Source: Hahella sp. CCB-MM4
Lineage (GTDB): Bacteria; Pseudomonadota; Gammaproteobacteria; Pseudomonadales; Oleiphilaceae
NCBI RefSeq assembly: GCF_002260525.1
Contig: NZ_MRYI01000025.1
Coordinates: 1 to 64,000, forward strand
Reading direction: 5' to 3'
Length of the DNA: 64,000 bases
The translations under genes and the position numbers were made by a program. Numbering within the stretch: position 1 is the stretch's first letter; every line of letters starts with the position of its first letter. Positions 35,314-44,448 of this stretch are shown one piece after another. A model generated the notes under the pieces. It was not told the origin of the DNA, made no database searches, and saw nothing but the letters and a program-made list of their open reading frames with translations.

Positions 35314-36333
35314 ATGACTATACCTGTGTTAATTTGTGATGACTCAGGTGTCGCACGTAAGCAGATGGCCAGATCTCTCCCCGAAGGATGGGATGTCGAG
35401 ATCAACTTCGCTCAACATGGCGAAGAGGCATTGAAATTGATTCGTGAAGGCAAAGGGGATGTGCTTTTTCTGGATCTGAATATGCCGGTAATGGATGGCT
35501 ATCAGACACTCGAGGTAATAAGCAAGGAAGAGCTTCCCACTGTGGTGATTGTGGTATCCGGGGACATCCAACCCGATGCCAGAAGCCGCGTCATGGCTTT
35601 TGGAGCCATCGATTTCCTTAAAAAACCCATTGTGACTGACGAATTGGTGACTGTGCTGACACGGGCGGGCATTTATTCGGCAGATGAGCCACATGAGGAT
35701 GTATCAGGAGATGCCCGCGACCAGGCATTGGCCTCTCAGGGCAAGTCCAGCGAGCTGGAGGCTTATCAGGAAATTACCAACGTGGCTATGGGGCAGGCTG
35801 CCGATCTGCTGGCCCGATTACTGAATGTTTTCGTGTTGCTGCCCATACCCCAGGTAAATCTGCTGGAAATAACAGAATTGAAAATGGCACTGCAGTCGAC
35901 CCAGGACGAAGACACGATCTCCGCTGTATGCCAGGGGTTTATCGGAGCCGGTATTGCCGGTGAGGCACTGTTGCTGTTCCATGACTCCAGTATGGCGGAC
36001 ATGGCCAAGCTGATGCGCTATGAAGGCAAAATGAATGAGTTGGTCGAGCTGGAGCTGATCATGGACGTGGCCTCTGTGTTAATCGGCGCTTGTACCAAGG
36101 GCATTGCGGACCAGATGGACATATCTTTCAGCCAGGGGCATCCGGTGGTGCTGGGGCAGCATGTGGATGTGGGCGAGTTGTTACAGAACAATACCTGGCG
36201 CTGGCGGCAGACTCTGGCGATAGAGATCTGCTATGCCATAGAGAACTACAATATACAGTGCGAGTTACTGCTGCTGTTTACTGAAGATTCGTTGCCGGTG
36301 TTGAGAAACAAAGTGGCTTACTTACTCAAATAG
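35314..36333 (+). CDS. Response regulator fused to a CheC-like domain
   Basis: 339 residues. REC domain at 1-120 with D9/D10, phosphorylated Asp54 in FLDLNMPVMDG and Lys in LKKPI. After a linker, a CheC/CheX-type phosphatase fold starts near residue 148. Its first active-site helix keeps E153-x2-N156 (QEITNVAMGQAADLLARLLN), while the equivalent second helix has E247 but Met250 in place of Asn (ELELIMDVASVLIGA). It could dephosphorylate a receiver, perhaps in cis. No chemotaxis genes are nearby. It is followed by a PAS-GGDEF gene after 80 bp. The Shine-Dalgarno sequence is TAGGAAA. Confidence 0.85.
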   Translation: MTIPVLICDDSGVARKQMARSLPEGWDVEINFAQHGEEALKLIREGKGDVLFLDLNMPVMDGYQTLEVISKEELPTVVIVVSGDIQPDARSRVMAFGAIDFLKKPIVTDELVTVLTRAGIYSADEPHEDVSGDARDQALASQGKSSELEAYQEITNVAMGQAADLLARLLNVFVLLPIPQVNLLEITELKMALQSTQDEDTISAVCQGFIGAGIAGEALLLFHDSSMADMAKLMRYEGKMNELVELELIMDVASVLIGACTKGIADQMDISFSQGHPVVLGQHVDVGELLQNNTWRWRQTLAIEICYAIENYNIQCELLLLFTEDSLPVLRNKVAYLLK

Positions 36334-36413
36334 TTTGATTCGGACGGGAAATATCGGATTCAGACAAGTACCTGCGGATGACTATTCCAAACAGGGGTTA
36401 TTAATATAAGGCT

Positions 36414-37382
36414 ATGGCTCAGGACAACAATATAGATCACATCGCTGAATTCCATTGGCTGATGGATATGCTGCAAACCATCGATGTCGGGCTGGTGGTG
36501 TTGGACAGAGAGTTCAAAATCCAAACCTGGAACAGCTTTATGGAGAACCACAGTGGACTGCCTCCACATGCTGTTGCGGATAAGGTCATATTTGATCTGT
36601 TTGAGGAAATTCCACGGGAATGGTTTATACACAAGGCCCAATCAGTGTTCATGCTGAAAAACCGGAGTTTTACCACCTGGGAGCAGCGTCCGTTTTTATT
36701 CCGGTTCAAGAACTATCGTCCGATTACCGGCACAGAAGAATTCATGTACCAGAACATCACCATATCGCCGCTGATCTCGACCAGCGGCGAGGTCAATAAC
36801 ATTTGCATCATCCTCTACGATGTCACCGATATCGCCAGTAACAGTAAGCAATTGGCCAAAGCCAATGCCAAGCTTGAGATGCTTAGTCGTACAGATGGAT
36901 TGACGCAACTGAATAACCGCCGCTACTGGGAGGAACGTCTGGAGGCTGAGTACCGGCGCTTTAAGCGCACCGGTAAGGCCAGCACGTTGATCATGTTTGA
37001 TATCGATCACTTCAAAAAGGTTAATGATACCTATGGGCATCCTGCGGGGGATGAAGTTATTCGACAGGTCGCCGGTGTGTTAAGGGAAACCATGCGAACG
37101 ACGGATATCGCCGGAAGGTATGGCGGCGAGGAATTCGGCCTGATACTGATTGATACCGATGCCTCCAGTGGTAATTCGTTCGCTGAACGGTTACGTACCA
37201 GAGTTGAGGAGCTGATCGTGTCCCATGAGGACAGCGATATCCATTTTACCATCAGCCTTGGTATCGCTGAGGTCAACCATTCAGTGGATGACTATCAGGA
37301 ATGGCTGGAACGGGCGGATACGGCCTTGTATCAATCCAAGGAAGGTGGTCGGAATCGCTCCACAATATACTCTGGTCGTTGA
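36414..37382 (+). CDS. PAS-GGDEF diguanylate cyclase
   Basis: 322 residues. A PAS domain covers about 14-140 (LQTIDVGLVVLDREFKIQTWNSFMENHSGL, TSGEVNNICIILYDVTD), then a helical linker and a GGDEF domain with catalytic RYGGEEFGLIL. An inhibitory RxxD site (RTTD) sits five residues before the motif, so product inhibition by c-di-GMP is expected. It has no membrane segment. It lies between the REC-CheC gene and a PilZ-like gene, suggesting a small phosphorylation-to-c-di-GMP module. Confidence 0.9.
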   Translation: MAQDNNIDHIAEFHWLMDMLQTIDVGLVVLDREFKIQTWNSFMENHSGLPPHAVADKVIFDLFEEIPREWFIHKAQSVFMLKNRSFTTWEQRPFLFRFKNYRPITGTEEFMYQNITISPLISTSGEVNNICIILYDVTDIASNSKQLAKANAKLEMLSRTDGLTQLNNRRYWEERLEAEYRRFKRTGKASTLIMFDIDHFKKVNDTYGHPAGDEVIRQVAGVLRETMRTTDIAGRYGGEEFGLILIDTDASSGNSFAERLRTRVEELIVSHEDSDIHFTISLGIAEVNHSVDDYQEWLERADTALYQSKEGGRNRSTIYSGR

Positions 37383-37489
37383 AATGACGATGAAATGCCA
37401 ACAACCGCTAAAAAAACGTCAAGAAGCTTTGCTTTTGATAATCCATTTCGCTACAGTCTTGCGCTCCTCAAAAGTGCCATCCATTTACC

Positions 37490-37906
37490 ATGAAGCCAAA
37501 CCATAGGGGTCCTTCCAAAAACCCGACGTTGCACCTGGACGCGCAATTGAAAGTACGGCGCGGCATGTTCAGTCACGAGTGGGTGAAGGTACAGGTATTC
37601 AAATTCAGCGCAGACGGAATGACGGTCCGGACGGATGAAGATCTGCCTGCGGGTAGCCGGGCAACTTTTTCAATCCTGCTGGCCATGGATTTCGGCGATA
37701 TTCGCATTGATAAGATTGAAGCCCGAGTTAATGGCCGGGAGAAAGTGTGCAGCTGCTTCGATTACACCCTGGATTTTGTCCTGGGATCCAATGCGGTGCG
37801 CCGGGAAGCGATTCAGTCCAGTCTGCAAAAAATTGAATCGCTGCTTTCCAGCTACGACTCTCTTCTAAACAAGATCCGTTCAGGCCCCTTGTCCGGCAGC
37901 ATATAA
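37490..37906 (+). CDS. PilZ-like domain protein (138 aa), motif degenerate
   Basis: A small soluble protein whose middle resembles a PilZ beta-barrel: VKVQVFKFSADGMTVRTDEDLPAGSRATFSI corresponds to the PilZ D/N-x-S-x-x-G strand region, with S-A-D-G in place of the usual motif. A basic KVRR lies upstream where R-x3-R is expected. The C-terminal helix (REAIQSSLQKIESLLSSYDSLLNKI) is charged and coiled. It may bind c-di-GMP weakly or not at all. It follows the diguanylate cyclase on the same strand. The family call is tentative. Confidence 0.55.
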   Translation: MKPNHRGPSKNPTLHLDAQLKVRRGMFSHEWVKVQVFKFSADGMTVRTDEDLPAGSRATFSILLAMDFGDIRIDKIEARVNGREKVCSCFDYTLDFVLGSNAVRREAIQSSLQKIESLLSSYDSLLNKIRSGPLSGSI

Positions 37907-38125
37907 GCCCTTCGCGATTATCTGACCAGCATTCCAGGCTGCAATACCACGGGTTACCGGGCAAAAGGGAAGGTTGGAAAGTCTGCCATGAATAACATGC
38001 GCAGCAGACTGTTAAAGATGGGACAGGATAGGGCGAATGCACAAGCGGACCCTACATAAAGTTCACTGCCCCTGGATTTCACAATACGCTAACATGGCCG
38101 TTTGCCGTTTATTCAGGAGTTCCCA

Positions 38126-39487
38126 GTGAGCGAGCCGACCACCGGTAAGGCTAAACCAACAGGAAAAAGAAAAGAGCAGACCAAAGCGCCGGCGTCCCGT
38201 ACCAAGCGATTTCTTAAGTTGGCGGGAATGACTGCGTCTGTCGCTGGTAGTTATGCCGCCGACCGGGTTATGCGTCGTTTCTCTGAACCTGAGAATCAGG
38301 AAGAAAGGCAGCGTGAAGCCTATGGCAAAATGGCCAACCAGATTGCCGATACCCTGGGTGAACTGAAAGGGGCGGTAATGAAAGTGGGGCAAATTGCCTC
38401 CCAGACCCAGGACTTCCTGCCCAAAGAATTTTCTGAAGCCCTCCAGCGCCTGCAGAAAGAAGCCCCACCCATGGCCTATTCGGTCATCCAGAAGCAAGTG
38501 ATTAATGAACTGGGAGCGCCGCCGGAAGAGTTATTTGCCTCTTTTGATCAGGTGCCATATGCCGCTGCATCTATTGGACAAGTGCACCGGGCGCAAACCC
38601 GGGAAGGCAAGGATGTCATCGTTAAAATTCAGTATCCTGGTGTGGACAAGTCGGTCAATTCCGATCTGAAACAGCTCAAACTGACTCTGAAACTGGGCGG
38701 TTTGCTGAAATTGCCCAAGGAAAGTGTGGATCAGTTATTCAATGAGATCCGTGAGCGTTTGAATGAGGAGCTTGATTACGAAAATGAGGCTCGCAATATC
38801 AAGGCTTTTGTTAAGTTCCATAAAAAGGACAAAGGCCTGATCATTCCCCAGGTGGTGGATAGTCTTTCCTCTCGTCGTGTCCTGACCATGGAATGTGTGG
38901 AAGGGGATCACATCAGTGATGTGACCACGGAAAACTATTCCCAGGACACGATTAATCTTATTGGCCAACGATTGTTTCGTACCATGGCCGACCAATTGTT
39001 TAAGTTTCAGGCGATCCATGGGGACCCCCATGCGGGCAACTTTGCGTTCAGGCCCGATGGCACCGTGATCATGTACGATTTCGGTTGTGTTAAGAAGCTC
39101 AAACCGGAAATCGTTGATGCCTATAAAAAGGCCCTGGTGGCAGGGTTGAATGAAGATTACGACGCGCTTGATCACTACTTGATTGACCTGGGTGTCCGTG
39201 TTGGAGACATGCCATCCGTGGATGAAGACTACTATGCCATGTGGCGGGATATCTTTATCGTTCCCTTTGCGGATCGTGACCGGCATTACGACTTTGCCGA
39301 GGCCAATCTGCACAAACAGGTGGCTTCCAAGGCATCGACCATATTCAAGTACATGGAATCCTTTAAACCGCCGGTTGAAAGCATTTTTATCGACCGGATG
39401 ATCGCGGGACATTATTGGATGATGAAGCGACTTGGCGTGCAGGCTGCTTTCAGGGGAGAGCTTGAGCGCTATCTGGAATTAGCCTGA
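38126..39487 (+). CDS. ABC1/UbiB-family (AarF/ADCK-like) atypical kinase
   Basis: About 453 residues from GTG 38126. The KxGQ motif (MKVGQIASQTQDFLP), the alanine-rich loop AAASIGQVHRAQ in place of the glycine loop, the ATP-binding Lys in VIVKIQYPGVDKSV, the catalytic HGDPHAGNF and the metal-binding YDFGCVKKL are those of the ADCK3/Coq8 group. These proteins support ubiquinone synthesis or lipid homeostasis. Unlike UbiB, no C-terminal membrane helices are obvious. GTG 38126 is chosen because CAGGAG lies 7 bases before it; a TTG at 38102 lacks a Shine-Dalgarno sequence. Confidence 0.88.
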   Translation: MSEPTTGKAKPTGKRKEQTKAPASRTKRFLKLAGMTASVAGSYAADRVMRRFSEPENQEERQREAYGKMANQIADTLGELKGAVMKVGQIASQTQDFLPKEFSEALQRLQKEAPPMAYSVIQKQVINELGAPPEELFASFDQVPYAAASIGQVHRAQTREGKDVIVKIQYPGVDKSVNSDLKQLKLTLKLGGLLKLPKESVDQLFNEIRERLNEELDYENEARNIKAFVKFHKKDKGLIIPQVVDSLSSRRVLTMECVEGDHISDVTTENYSQDTINLIGQRLFRTMADQLFKFQAIHGDPHAGNFAFRPDGTVIMYDFGCVKKLKPEIVDAYKKALVAGLNEDYDALDHYLIDLGVRVGDMPSVDEDYYAMWRDIFIVPFADRDRHYDFAEANLHKQVASKASTIFKYMESFKPPVESIFIDRMIAGHYWMMKRLGVQAAFRGELERYLELA

Positions 39488-39602
39488 TTCGGGAGGCGCG
39501 AATCGGGTCCATACGAATTTGTAACTACGACCTTCGCATATTACCCATTGCAATAAGGTTCTCTAGTACCGAGAATACGCCCGCATCAATCGGAGACGTA
39601 AA

Positions 39603-40853
39603 ATGATTTACTTGCATTGGATACTTCTGGGGTTGGCGATCCTGGCCCTGTTAGGAGTGGTATTTGAAGAAGTTACCCACATCAACAAAGCCAAGGTAAC
39701 CCTATTTTTCGGTACATTGTCCTGGTTACTTCTATTCATTCATGAAACCATTCACGGCAACTATGAGGGAGTCCAGCACGGACTGGAATCCAACATCAGC
39801 GAGATAGCCAGTCTCTGGCTGTTCCTGGTCGCCGCCATGACCTTTGTTGCCTATCTCAACAAAAAGGGCATGATTGAAAACCTGATTTACCTGTTCCTGC
39901 CACAGCATATTTCTGAAAAGAAGTTGTTGTTTCTGACGGCCATATTCTGCTTCCTGTTTTCCTCCCTGGCCGACAACATTACCGCCACCCTGGTGTCGAT
40001 TGCACTGGTGCTGTCACTGAATCTACCCACAGCAAAGACGCTGCGTTTTTCCGCTCTGGTAGTGTTCGCCGTTAACAGTGGCGGTGTGGCGTTGATTACC
40101 GGTGACGTCACAACGCTGATGATTTTCCTTGATAACCGTGTAGGTATTGTCGACCTGATGATGCTGAGCTTACCGGCTCTGATATCCGTATTGATGGTGG
40201 CCGGAGTTCTGTCATTTGGTCTCAAAGGTGATGTTGCGATCCAGCGTCACCCGACAACGGTACGTCGTGTGGACATGGCCATTTCCGGGTTATTCCTGCT
40301 GACAATTATTTCCACCATTGTGCTGAACGCCATCTTTAAGGTCCCGCCTGTTCTGACCTTCCTGTTCGGTATGTCGATCATGTTCCTGATCGCGCGATTC
40401 TTTAACGATGACAACGATCTCGATCCAATTCTCGAATACGTTCGGATCATTGAGTTTGAAACCTTGCTGTTCTTCCTGGGGATATTGTTGATAGTCGGTG
40501 TGCTCAAAGAGGTCGGGGTATTGAACTCTTTAGTGGAAATATACAGCCTGAGTTCTCCGATGATTGCCAACTATCTCATGGGGCTGTTGTCCGCTTTGAT
40601 TGATAACGTGCCTTTGACGGCAGCCGTATTGAAATCCGGCATCGATATGACCAAGGCAGACTGGCTGGCATTGACCTATTCTGTAGGTGTCGGTGGTTCG
40701 TTGCTGGTGATTGGCTCGGCGGCAGGTATCGTGGCCATGTCGAAGGTGAAAGATCTGACCTTTGCCGGGTATGCCCGTTATAGTGCAGTGCTGTTGTTTG
40801 CCTTCACGCTGGGTTATATCAACGTCTATTTCCTTGGGCGTTTGTTGGCATAA
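39603..40853 (+). CDS. nhaD: NhaD-type Na+/H+ antiporter
   Basis: 416 residues with about twelve hydrophobic helices, an ion-transporter-superfamily protein. Recognisable NhaD segments are HINKAKVTLFFGTLSW, SSLADNITATLVSIAL, NSGGVALITGDVTTLMIF, LLFFLGILLIVGVLKE and SALIDNVPLTAAVLKSGI. It exports Na+ (and Li+) using the proton gradient and supports salt tolerance, in keeping with the ectoine and NAGGN systems in the window. The Shine-Dalgarno sequence is weak (GGAGACG). It is monocistronic, ending at a possible terminator hairpin. Confidence 0.92.
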   Translation: MIYLHWILLGLAILALLGVVFEEVTHINKAKVTLFFGTLSWLLLFIHETIHGNYEGVQHGLESNISEIASLWLFLVAAMTFVAYLNKKGMIENLIYLFLPQHISEKKLLFLTAIFCFLFSSLADNITATLVSIALVLSLNLPTAKTLRFSALVVFAVNSGGVALITGDVTTLMIFLDNRVGIVDLMMLSLPALISVLMVAGVLSFGLKGDVAIQRHPTTVRRVDMAISGLFLLTIISTIVLNAIFKVPPVLTFLFGMSIMFLIARFFNDDNDLDPILEYVRIIEFETLLFFLGILLIVGVLKEVGVLNSLVEIYSLSSPMIANYLMGLLSALIDNVPLTAAVLKSGIDMTKADWLALTYSVGVGGSLLVIGSAAGIVAMSKVKDLTFAGYARYSAVLLFAFTLGYINVYFLGRLLA

Positions 40854-40861
40854 TCGATTGA

Positions 40862-40886
40862 CCCCGGAGTATTCACCGCTCCGGGG
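40862..40886 (+). terminator. Possible terminator hairpin after nhaD
   Basis: CCCCGGAG (40862-40869) pairs with CTCCGGGG (40879-40886) around a 9-base loop. The following T-run is short and interrupted (TTCTAT), so termination may be partial. Confidence 0.55.
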
Positions 40887-40921
40887 TTCTATCCTGCCGA
40901 TGGCTTGGACCGGGTATCGGT

Positions 40922-41707
40922 ATGTTTCCAAAAACTATTCATACACTTCCCTGTGACCTTCCTGAAGATAACCATGTTGTCGTTGTGTCGGCTGACCTTG
41001 ATGGTTTTACCGAAGCGGAACAGGCCTTGTACCATTCCTGGTTGACGCCCCGGGAATCAGCCAGGGTTAATGCCATTAAGTTCCCGGAAGCCGCACAGTG
41101 CAGTTTGCTCGGACGTGCCATCGTCAGGGCTGTTGCCGCTCAGTGGCGGCATACTTCGCCGGACCTTGTTGAAATCTCCTATCAGGAGAGCGGCAAACCG
41201 GTGCTGGACTCAGTCGGCAATTCATCCCTGCATTTCAGTATTACTCATCACCGGAATCAGGTGGCGGTTACCTTTGCCCGGAATCCCTTGGGTGTTGATC
41301 TGGAAAGTCCTATGCAGGAAGACAAGATTAAGCTGGCTCGGCGCTATTTTGTGCCTCAGGAAACCGAATTCATGGAAGCGCATAAGGGGCAGGAACGCAA
41401 TGAATACTTCACCTGGTTATGGACCCTGAAAGAGGCGGAAGTTAAACGTATAGGCGGAGCAATGGCCCATGTGATGGGGAAGGCGGGATTTGAATTCCTG
41501 CCACCGGAGGGTGCTGCTGGAATCAAGGCAATCAGGCGGATTGGCCATCCGGAAGACTCTACCTCCTATCAGTTGTACAGAACCCAGGTTGGAATGTTGC
41601 TGTCACTGGCCTGCTCAACCCCTTTCATTACTGGCACCAATCTGTGGATTGGTCGTCCAAATACCGGGTATCAACACTCTGTTCCGAGCCTGCTGGCTCA
41701 GACCTGA
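40922..41707 (+). CDS. 4'-phosphopantetheinyl transferase (Sfp-type)
   Basis: 261 residues. Transfers phosphopantetheine from CoA to carrier proteins. Visible motifs are ESARVNAIKFPEAAQCSLLGRAIVR, FSITHHRNQVAVTFA, GVDLESP with the Mg-binding Asp and Glu, and FTWLWTLKEAEVKRIGG, the W-x3-KEA signature. It is longer than AcpS and closer to the Sfp/HetI group, so the target may be fatty-acid or secondary-metabolite carrier proteins. No such synthase gene lies nearby. ATG 40922 lies close to the hairpin after nhaD, and no clear Shine-Dalgarno sequence is seen. Confidence 0.9.
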   Translation: MFPKTIHTLPCDLPEDNHVVVVSADLDGFTEAEQALYHSWLTPRESARVNAIKFPEAAQCSLLGRAIVRAVAAQWRHTSPDLVEISYQESGKPVLDSVGNSSLHFSITHHRNQVAVTFARNPLGVDLESPMQEDKIKLARRYFVPQETEFMEAHKGQERNEYFTWLWTLKEAEVKRIGGAMAHVMGKAGFEFLPPEGAAGIKAIRRIGHPEDSTSYQLYRTQVGMLLSLACSTPFITGTNLWIGRPNTGYQHSVPSLLAQT

Positions 41708-41837
41708 AACCTCCCTTGAATTATTTGCAGTTGACCCTTACCGTCACCAATGTAAACAGGGTAAACTTTCCTGACTTTCATCAAACATAATAAGGCTTGG
41801 AGCGCGTCAACTCAGGTGTAGCGCCTTGAAAACTAAA

Positions 41838-41881
41838 ATCCAGGTGCAATCCAGGTGCAATCCAGGTGCAATCCAGGCGTA
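41838..41881. repeat. Four tandem copies of an 11-bp unit
   Basis: ATCCAGGTGCA occurs exactly at 41838-41848, 41849-41859 and 41860-41870, and as ATCCAGGCGTA at 41871-41881; a decayed fifth copy may follow. It lies directly upstream of the ribosome-binding region of the dienoyl-CoA isomerase gene. Confidence 0.93.
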
Positions 41882-41906
41882 AGCCAGGCAAGAACCAGAG
41901 GTCTAC

Positions 41907-42719
41907 ATGTCAGAATACACAACCCTCAACGTTACCCAGCATAACGCGATCGCAACAGTTGAACTGAACCGGCCGGAAAAGGCCAATGCCTTGAATATGG
42001 CAATGTGGGAAGAACTAAAAACCGCAATGGAGTGGGCGGACCAGGAAGCCTCCGTGAGGGTGGTGGTGTTGCGTGGTGCCGGTAAGCACTTCTGTTCAGG
42101 CATCGACCTGATGGATTTTTCTTCCGTCATGATGGCCAAAGAAAAGTGTGAAGGGCGTAAGCGGGAATCCCTGCGTCGGATGATCCTGAAGCTTCAGAGC
42201 TGCTTGTCTGCCATTGAAGATTGTCGCAAGCCGGTCATTGCCGCTATCCATGGTGGTTGTATCGGTGGCGGAGTGGATATGGTGGCATGCTGTGACATGC
42301 GATATGTGAGCGAAGATGCCTATTTCCAGATCAAGGAAATTGATATCGGTATGACCGCTGATGTGGGAACCCTGCAGCGGCTGCCTCACATTATCCAGGA
42401 CGGACTTATGCGCGAACTGGCATACACCGGTCGTAAAGTAAAAGCCGATGAAGCTATCCGGGTTGGGCTTGCCAATCATACCTACGCCAACCAGGAAGAG
42501 TTGCATGCCAGCGTGGAAGAACTCGCTCATGTCATTGCAACCAAATCGCCCCTCGCTATCCGTGGCACCAAGGAAATGATCAAATACACCCGGGATCATT
42601 CTGTGGCCGACAGCCTTAACTACGTCGCCACCTGGAATGCTGCCATGCTGATCAGCGAAGATATCCAGGAAGCCATGATGGCTCAGATGCAAAAAAGAGA
42701 GCCAAAATTCAAGGATTGA
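41907..42719 (+). CDS. Crotonase-family delta(3,5)-delta(2,4)-dienoyl-CoA isomerase-like
   Basis: 270 residues. The oxyanion-hole segments GAGKHFCSGIDLMDF and AAIHGGCIGGGVDMVACCDMRY are typical of crotonases. The segment KEIDIGMTADVGTLQRLP carries the acidic residues that mark the ECH1-type dienoyl-CoA isomerase used in degrading odd-position double bonds. EPKF-D at the end is also typical. It probably works in beta-oxidation. It stands alone behind an 11-bp tandem repeat. The Shine-Dalgarno region AGAGGT is 8 bases upstream. Confidence 0.88.
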   Translation: MSEYTTLNVTQHNAIATVELNRPEKANALNMAMWEELKTAMEWADQEASVRVVVLRGAGKHFCSGIDLMDFSSVMMAKEKCEGRKRESLRRMILKLQSCLSAIEDCRKPVIAAIHGGCIGGGVDMVACCDMRYVSEDAYFQIKEIDIGMTADVGTLQRLPHIIQDGLMRELAYTGRKVKADEAIRVGLANHTYANQEELHASVEELAHVIATKSPLAIRGTKEMIKYTRDHSVADSLNYVATWNAAMLISEDIQEAMMAQMQKREPKFKD

Positions 42720-42841
42720 CGCCTGGCAGCAGGTTGAATTATTAGATCCCTTTGGCATGCCGGTTGTTTTTTCGACAGGATGAAACGGCCGGTTTGTTCT
42801 ACACTCAGATACATGTAAAGGGCTCTGGAGGGATGAACTGA

Positions 42842-43741
42842 ATGCGGCACTGGATCGTTTCCATATTGTTGGGGACCCTTATCACATCGGCATCCTGTGT
42901 AGTCGCCGCCGAGCCTCTCAGAATCAGGCATCTCAAACCTCAATCAAACGAAGATATCCGCAACTCTTACTTTGTGTCTCTATTGCAGGCTGCTATGGAG
43001 ATAACGAAGGAAGAGTATGGCCCTTATGAGCTGTCTGAAAGTAACGAGTTCGTCTATCAAAGCCGGGTGTTCTGGCTGCTGGAAAATCAACGGGAGTTCG
43101 ATGTTGCCTGGTCGATGACGTCCAGTGAGCGGGAAGAAAAAGTAAAGCCCATTCGAATACCGCTGATGAAAGGATTGCTGGGAGTCAGGCTGTTTATCAT
43201 CAGGGATGATCGGCGGGATAAGTTCAGCTCGGTGGAGTCCCTGGATGACTTGAGGAAGCTGACGGCTCTCCAGGGACATGACTGGCCGGATACCAAAATT
43301 CTCAGTGCCAACAAATTACCGGTTCGGACCATTCCGCAATACAGTGAGATGTTTAAACAGATCAGCCAGGGGAGGTTTGATTACTTTCCCAGAGGCGTGC
43401 TGGAAATATACGGAGAGTTGGAGGCCACCCCTTACCATAATCTGATAGCCGAGCCCCATTTGCTTTTGACCTATCCTGCGCCGATCTATTTCTTTGTCAA
43501 CAAGGACAACAAAGTGCTGGCAGAACGGCTGGAGAAAGGTCTGCGGGAATTGATTGCCAACGGTGAGTTTGATCGGTTGTTTCGGGAACACCCCGCCCAT
43601 CGAAAGGCTTTGCAGGATATGCAATTGGAGAAGCGTCGGGTGCTTCGCCTGAGTAATCCAGGATTAACACCGGAAACACCCCTTGATGAACCTGATCTAT
43701 GGTGGGATGTCTCCCTGTTTAGCAAGACCCCAGCACTGTAA
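42842..43741 (+). CDS. Orphan periplasmic solute-binding-like protein (SBP_bac_3 fold)
   Basis: 299 residues with a signal peptide (LLGTLITSASCVVAA|EPLRIRHL). The mature domain looks like a family 3 binding protein: an internal MTSSEREEKVKPIRIPLMKGLLGVRLFIIR, DLRKLTALQGHDWPDT, YSEMFKQISQGRFDYFPRG, then FFVNKDNKVLAERLEKGLRELIANGEFDRLF. The C-terminal 35 residues extend beyond the usual domain. No permease or ATPase neighbour exists on its strand, so it may be a stand-alone sensor or scavenger. Its 3' end overlaps the convergent RutR-like gene by 23 bp. Confidence 0.75.
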   Translation: MRHWIVSILLGTLITSASCVVAAEPLRIRHLKPQSNEDIRNSYFVSLLQAAMEITKEEYGPYELSESNEFVYQSRVFWLLENQREFDVAWSMTSSEREEKVKPIRIPLMKGLLGVRLFIIRDDRRDKFSSVESLDDLRKLTALQGHDWPDTKILSANKLPVRTIPQYSEMFKQISQGRFDYFPRGVLEIYGELEATPYHNLIAEPHLLLTYPAPIYFFVNKDNKVLAERLEKGLRELIANGEFDRLFREHPAHRKALQDMQLEKRRVLRLSNPGLTPETPLDEPDLWWDVSLFSKTPAL

Positions 43742-44432
43742 GATCGGGCTGGAGTCCGCAGCCGCCGAGAATAACTTCGCATAAAAAGCGGGTGATCTGG
43801 TCGATGTCTTCTTGTTCGTATTCCAACTGATTGGTGATAGTCAGTACCTGGGTATTGAAGTCGGCATAATGTTGGGTCGATGACCAGATCAGAAATATCA
43901 GATGAGTGGGGTCGACCGGGTTCATTTTGCCCTGGACAATCCAGCTCTCAATAATTCTGACCTTTTCCCGCATCCACTGCCTGGTACGTTTGCGTAGATG
44001 GTCGTGCAGGTGGGGAGCTCCCTGAATGATTTCCATGGCGTATATCTTGGAGGCTTCCGGATAGGTCATGGACATTTCCACTTTGGTTCTGATGTAACGG
44101 GTGAGTACCTGGGCTGGATTGTCGCCTTCTGAAATCTCCGCCAGAGTCGAGTTCCAGAGTTCAGTAATATTTTCCAGCATGCAGCTGTAGAGTTTGGCTT
44201 TACTCTTGAAGTAATAGTGGATGTTCGCCTTTGGCAGATCTGCCCGATCGGCGATTGCCTGCATGCTGGTGCCTTTATAGCCGTGGCGGACAAATTCCAG
44301 TTCTGCGGCACGCAGAATCTTGCGTTCGTTCTGGGATCGGATACTGTCTTTATGGGGTTCCGATTCTTTCACGGCTTTCGCTCCCTTGTGTCGTCCTGCG
44401 TTATCGACTATTGAACCTGCATTCGCACCCAT
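43719..44432 (-). CDS. RutR-like TetR-family regulator of nucleobase metabolism
   Basis: 237 residues from ATG 44432, chosen for its GAGAGGG Shine-Dalgarno sequence and because the longer frame to 44516 would overlap the permease gene. The N-terminal HTH is ILRAAELEFVRHGYKGTSMQAIADRADLPKANIHYYFKSKAKLY. The C-terminal part, VDPTHLIFLIWSSTQHYADFNTQV, closely matches the ligand domain of E. coli RutR, which senses uracil and binds TTGACCA-N2-TGGTCAA. It lies last in the importer operon. RutR-like boxes lie in the divergent promoter region (48021, 48239, 48391). Confidence 0.88.
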   Translation of the reverse strand: MGANAGSIVDNAGRHKGAKAVKESEPHKDSIRSQNERKILRAAELEFVRHGYKGTSMQAIADRADLPKANIHYYFKSKAKLYSCMLENITELWNSTLAEISEGDNPAQVLTRYIRTKVEMSMTYPEASKIYAMEIIQGAPHLHDHLRKRTRQWMREKVRIIESWIVQGKMNPVDPTHLIFLIWSSTQHYADFNTQVLTITNQLEYEQEDIDQITRFLCEVILGGCGLQPDLTVLGSC

Positions 44433-44448
44433 CAGGCAGCCCTCTCGC

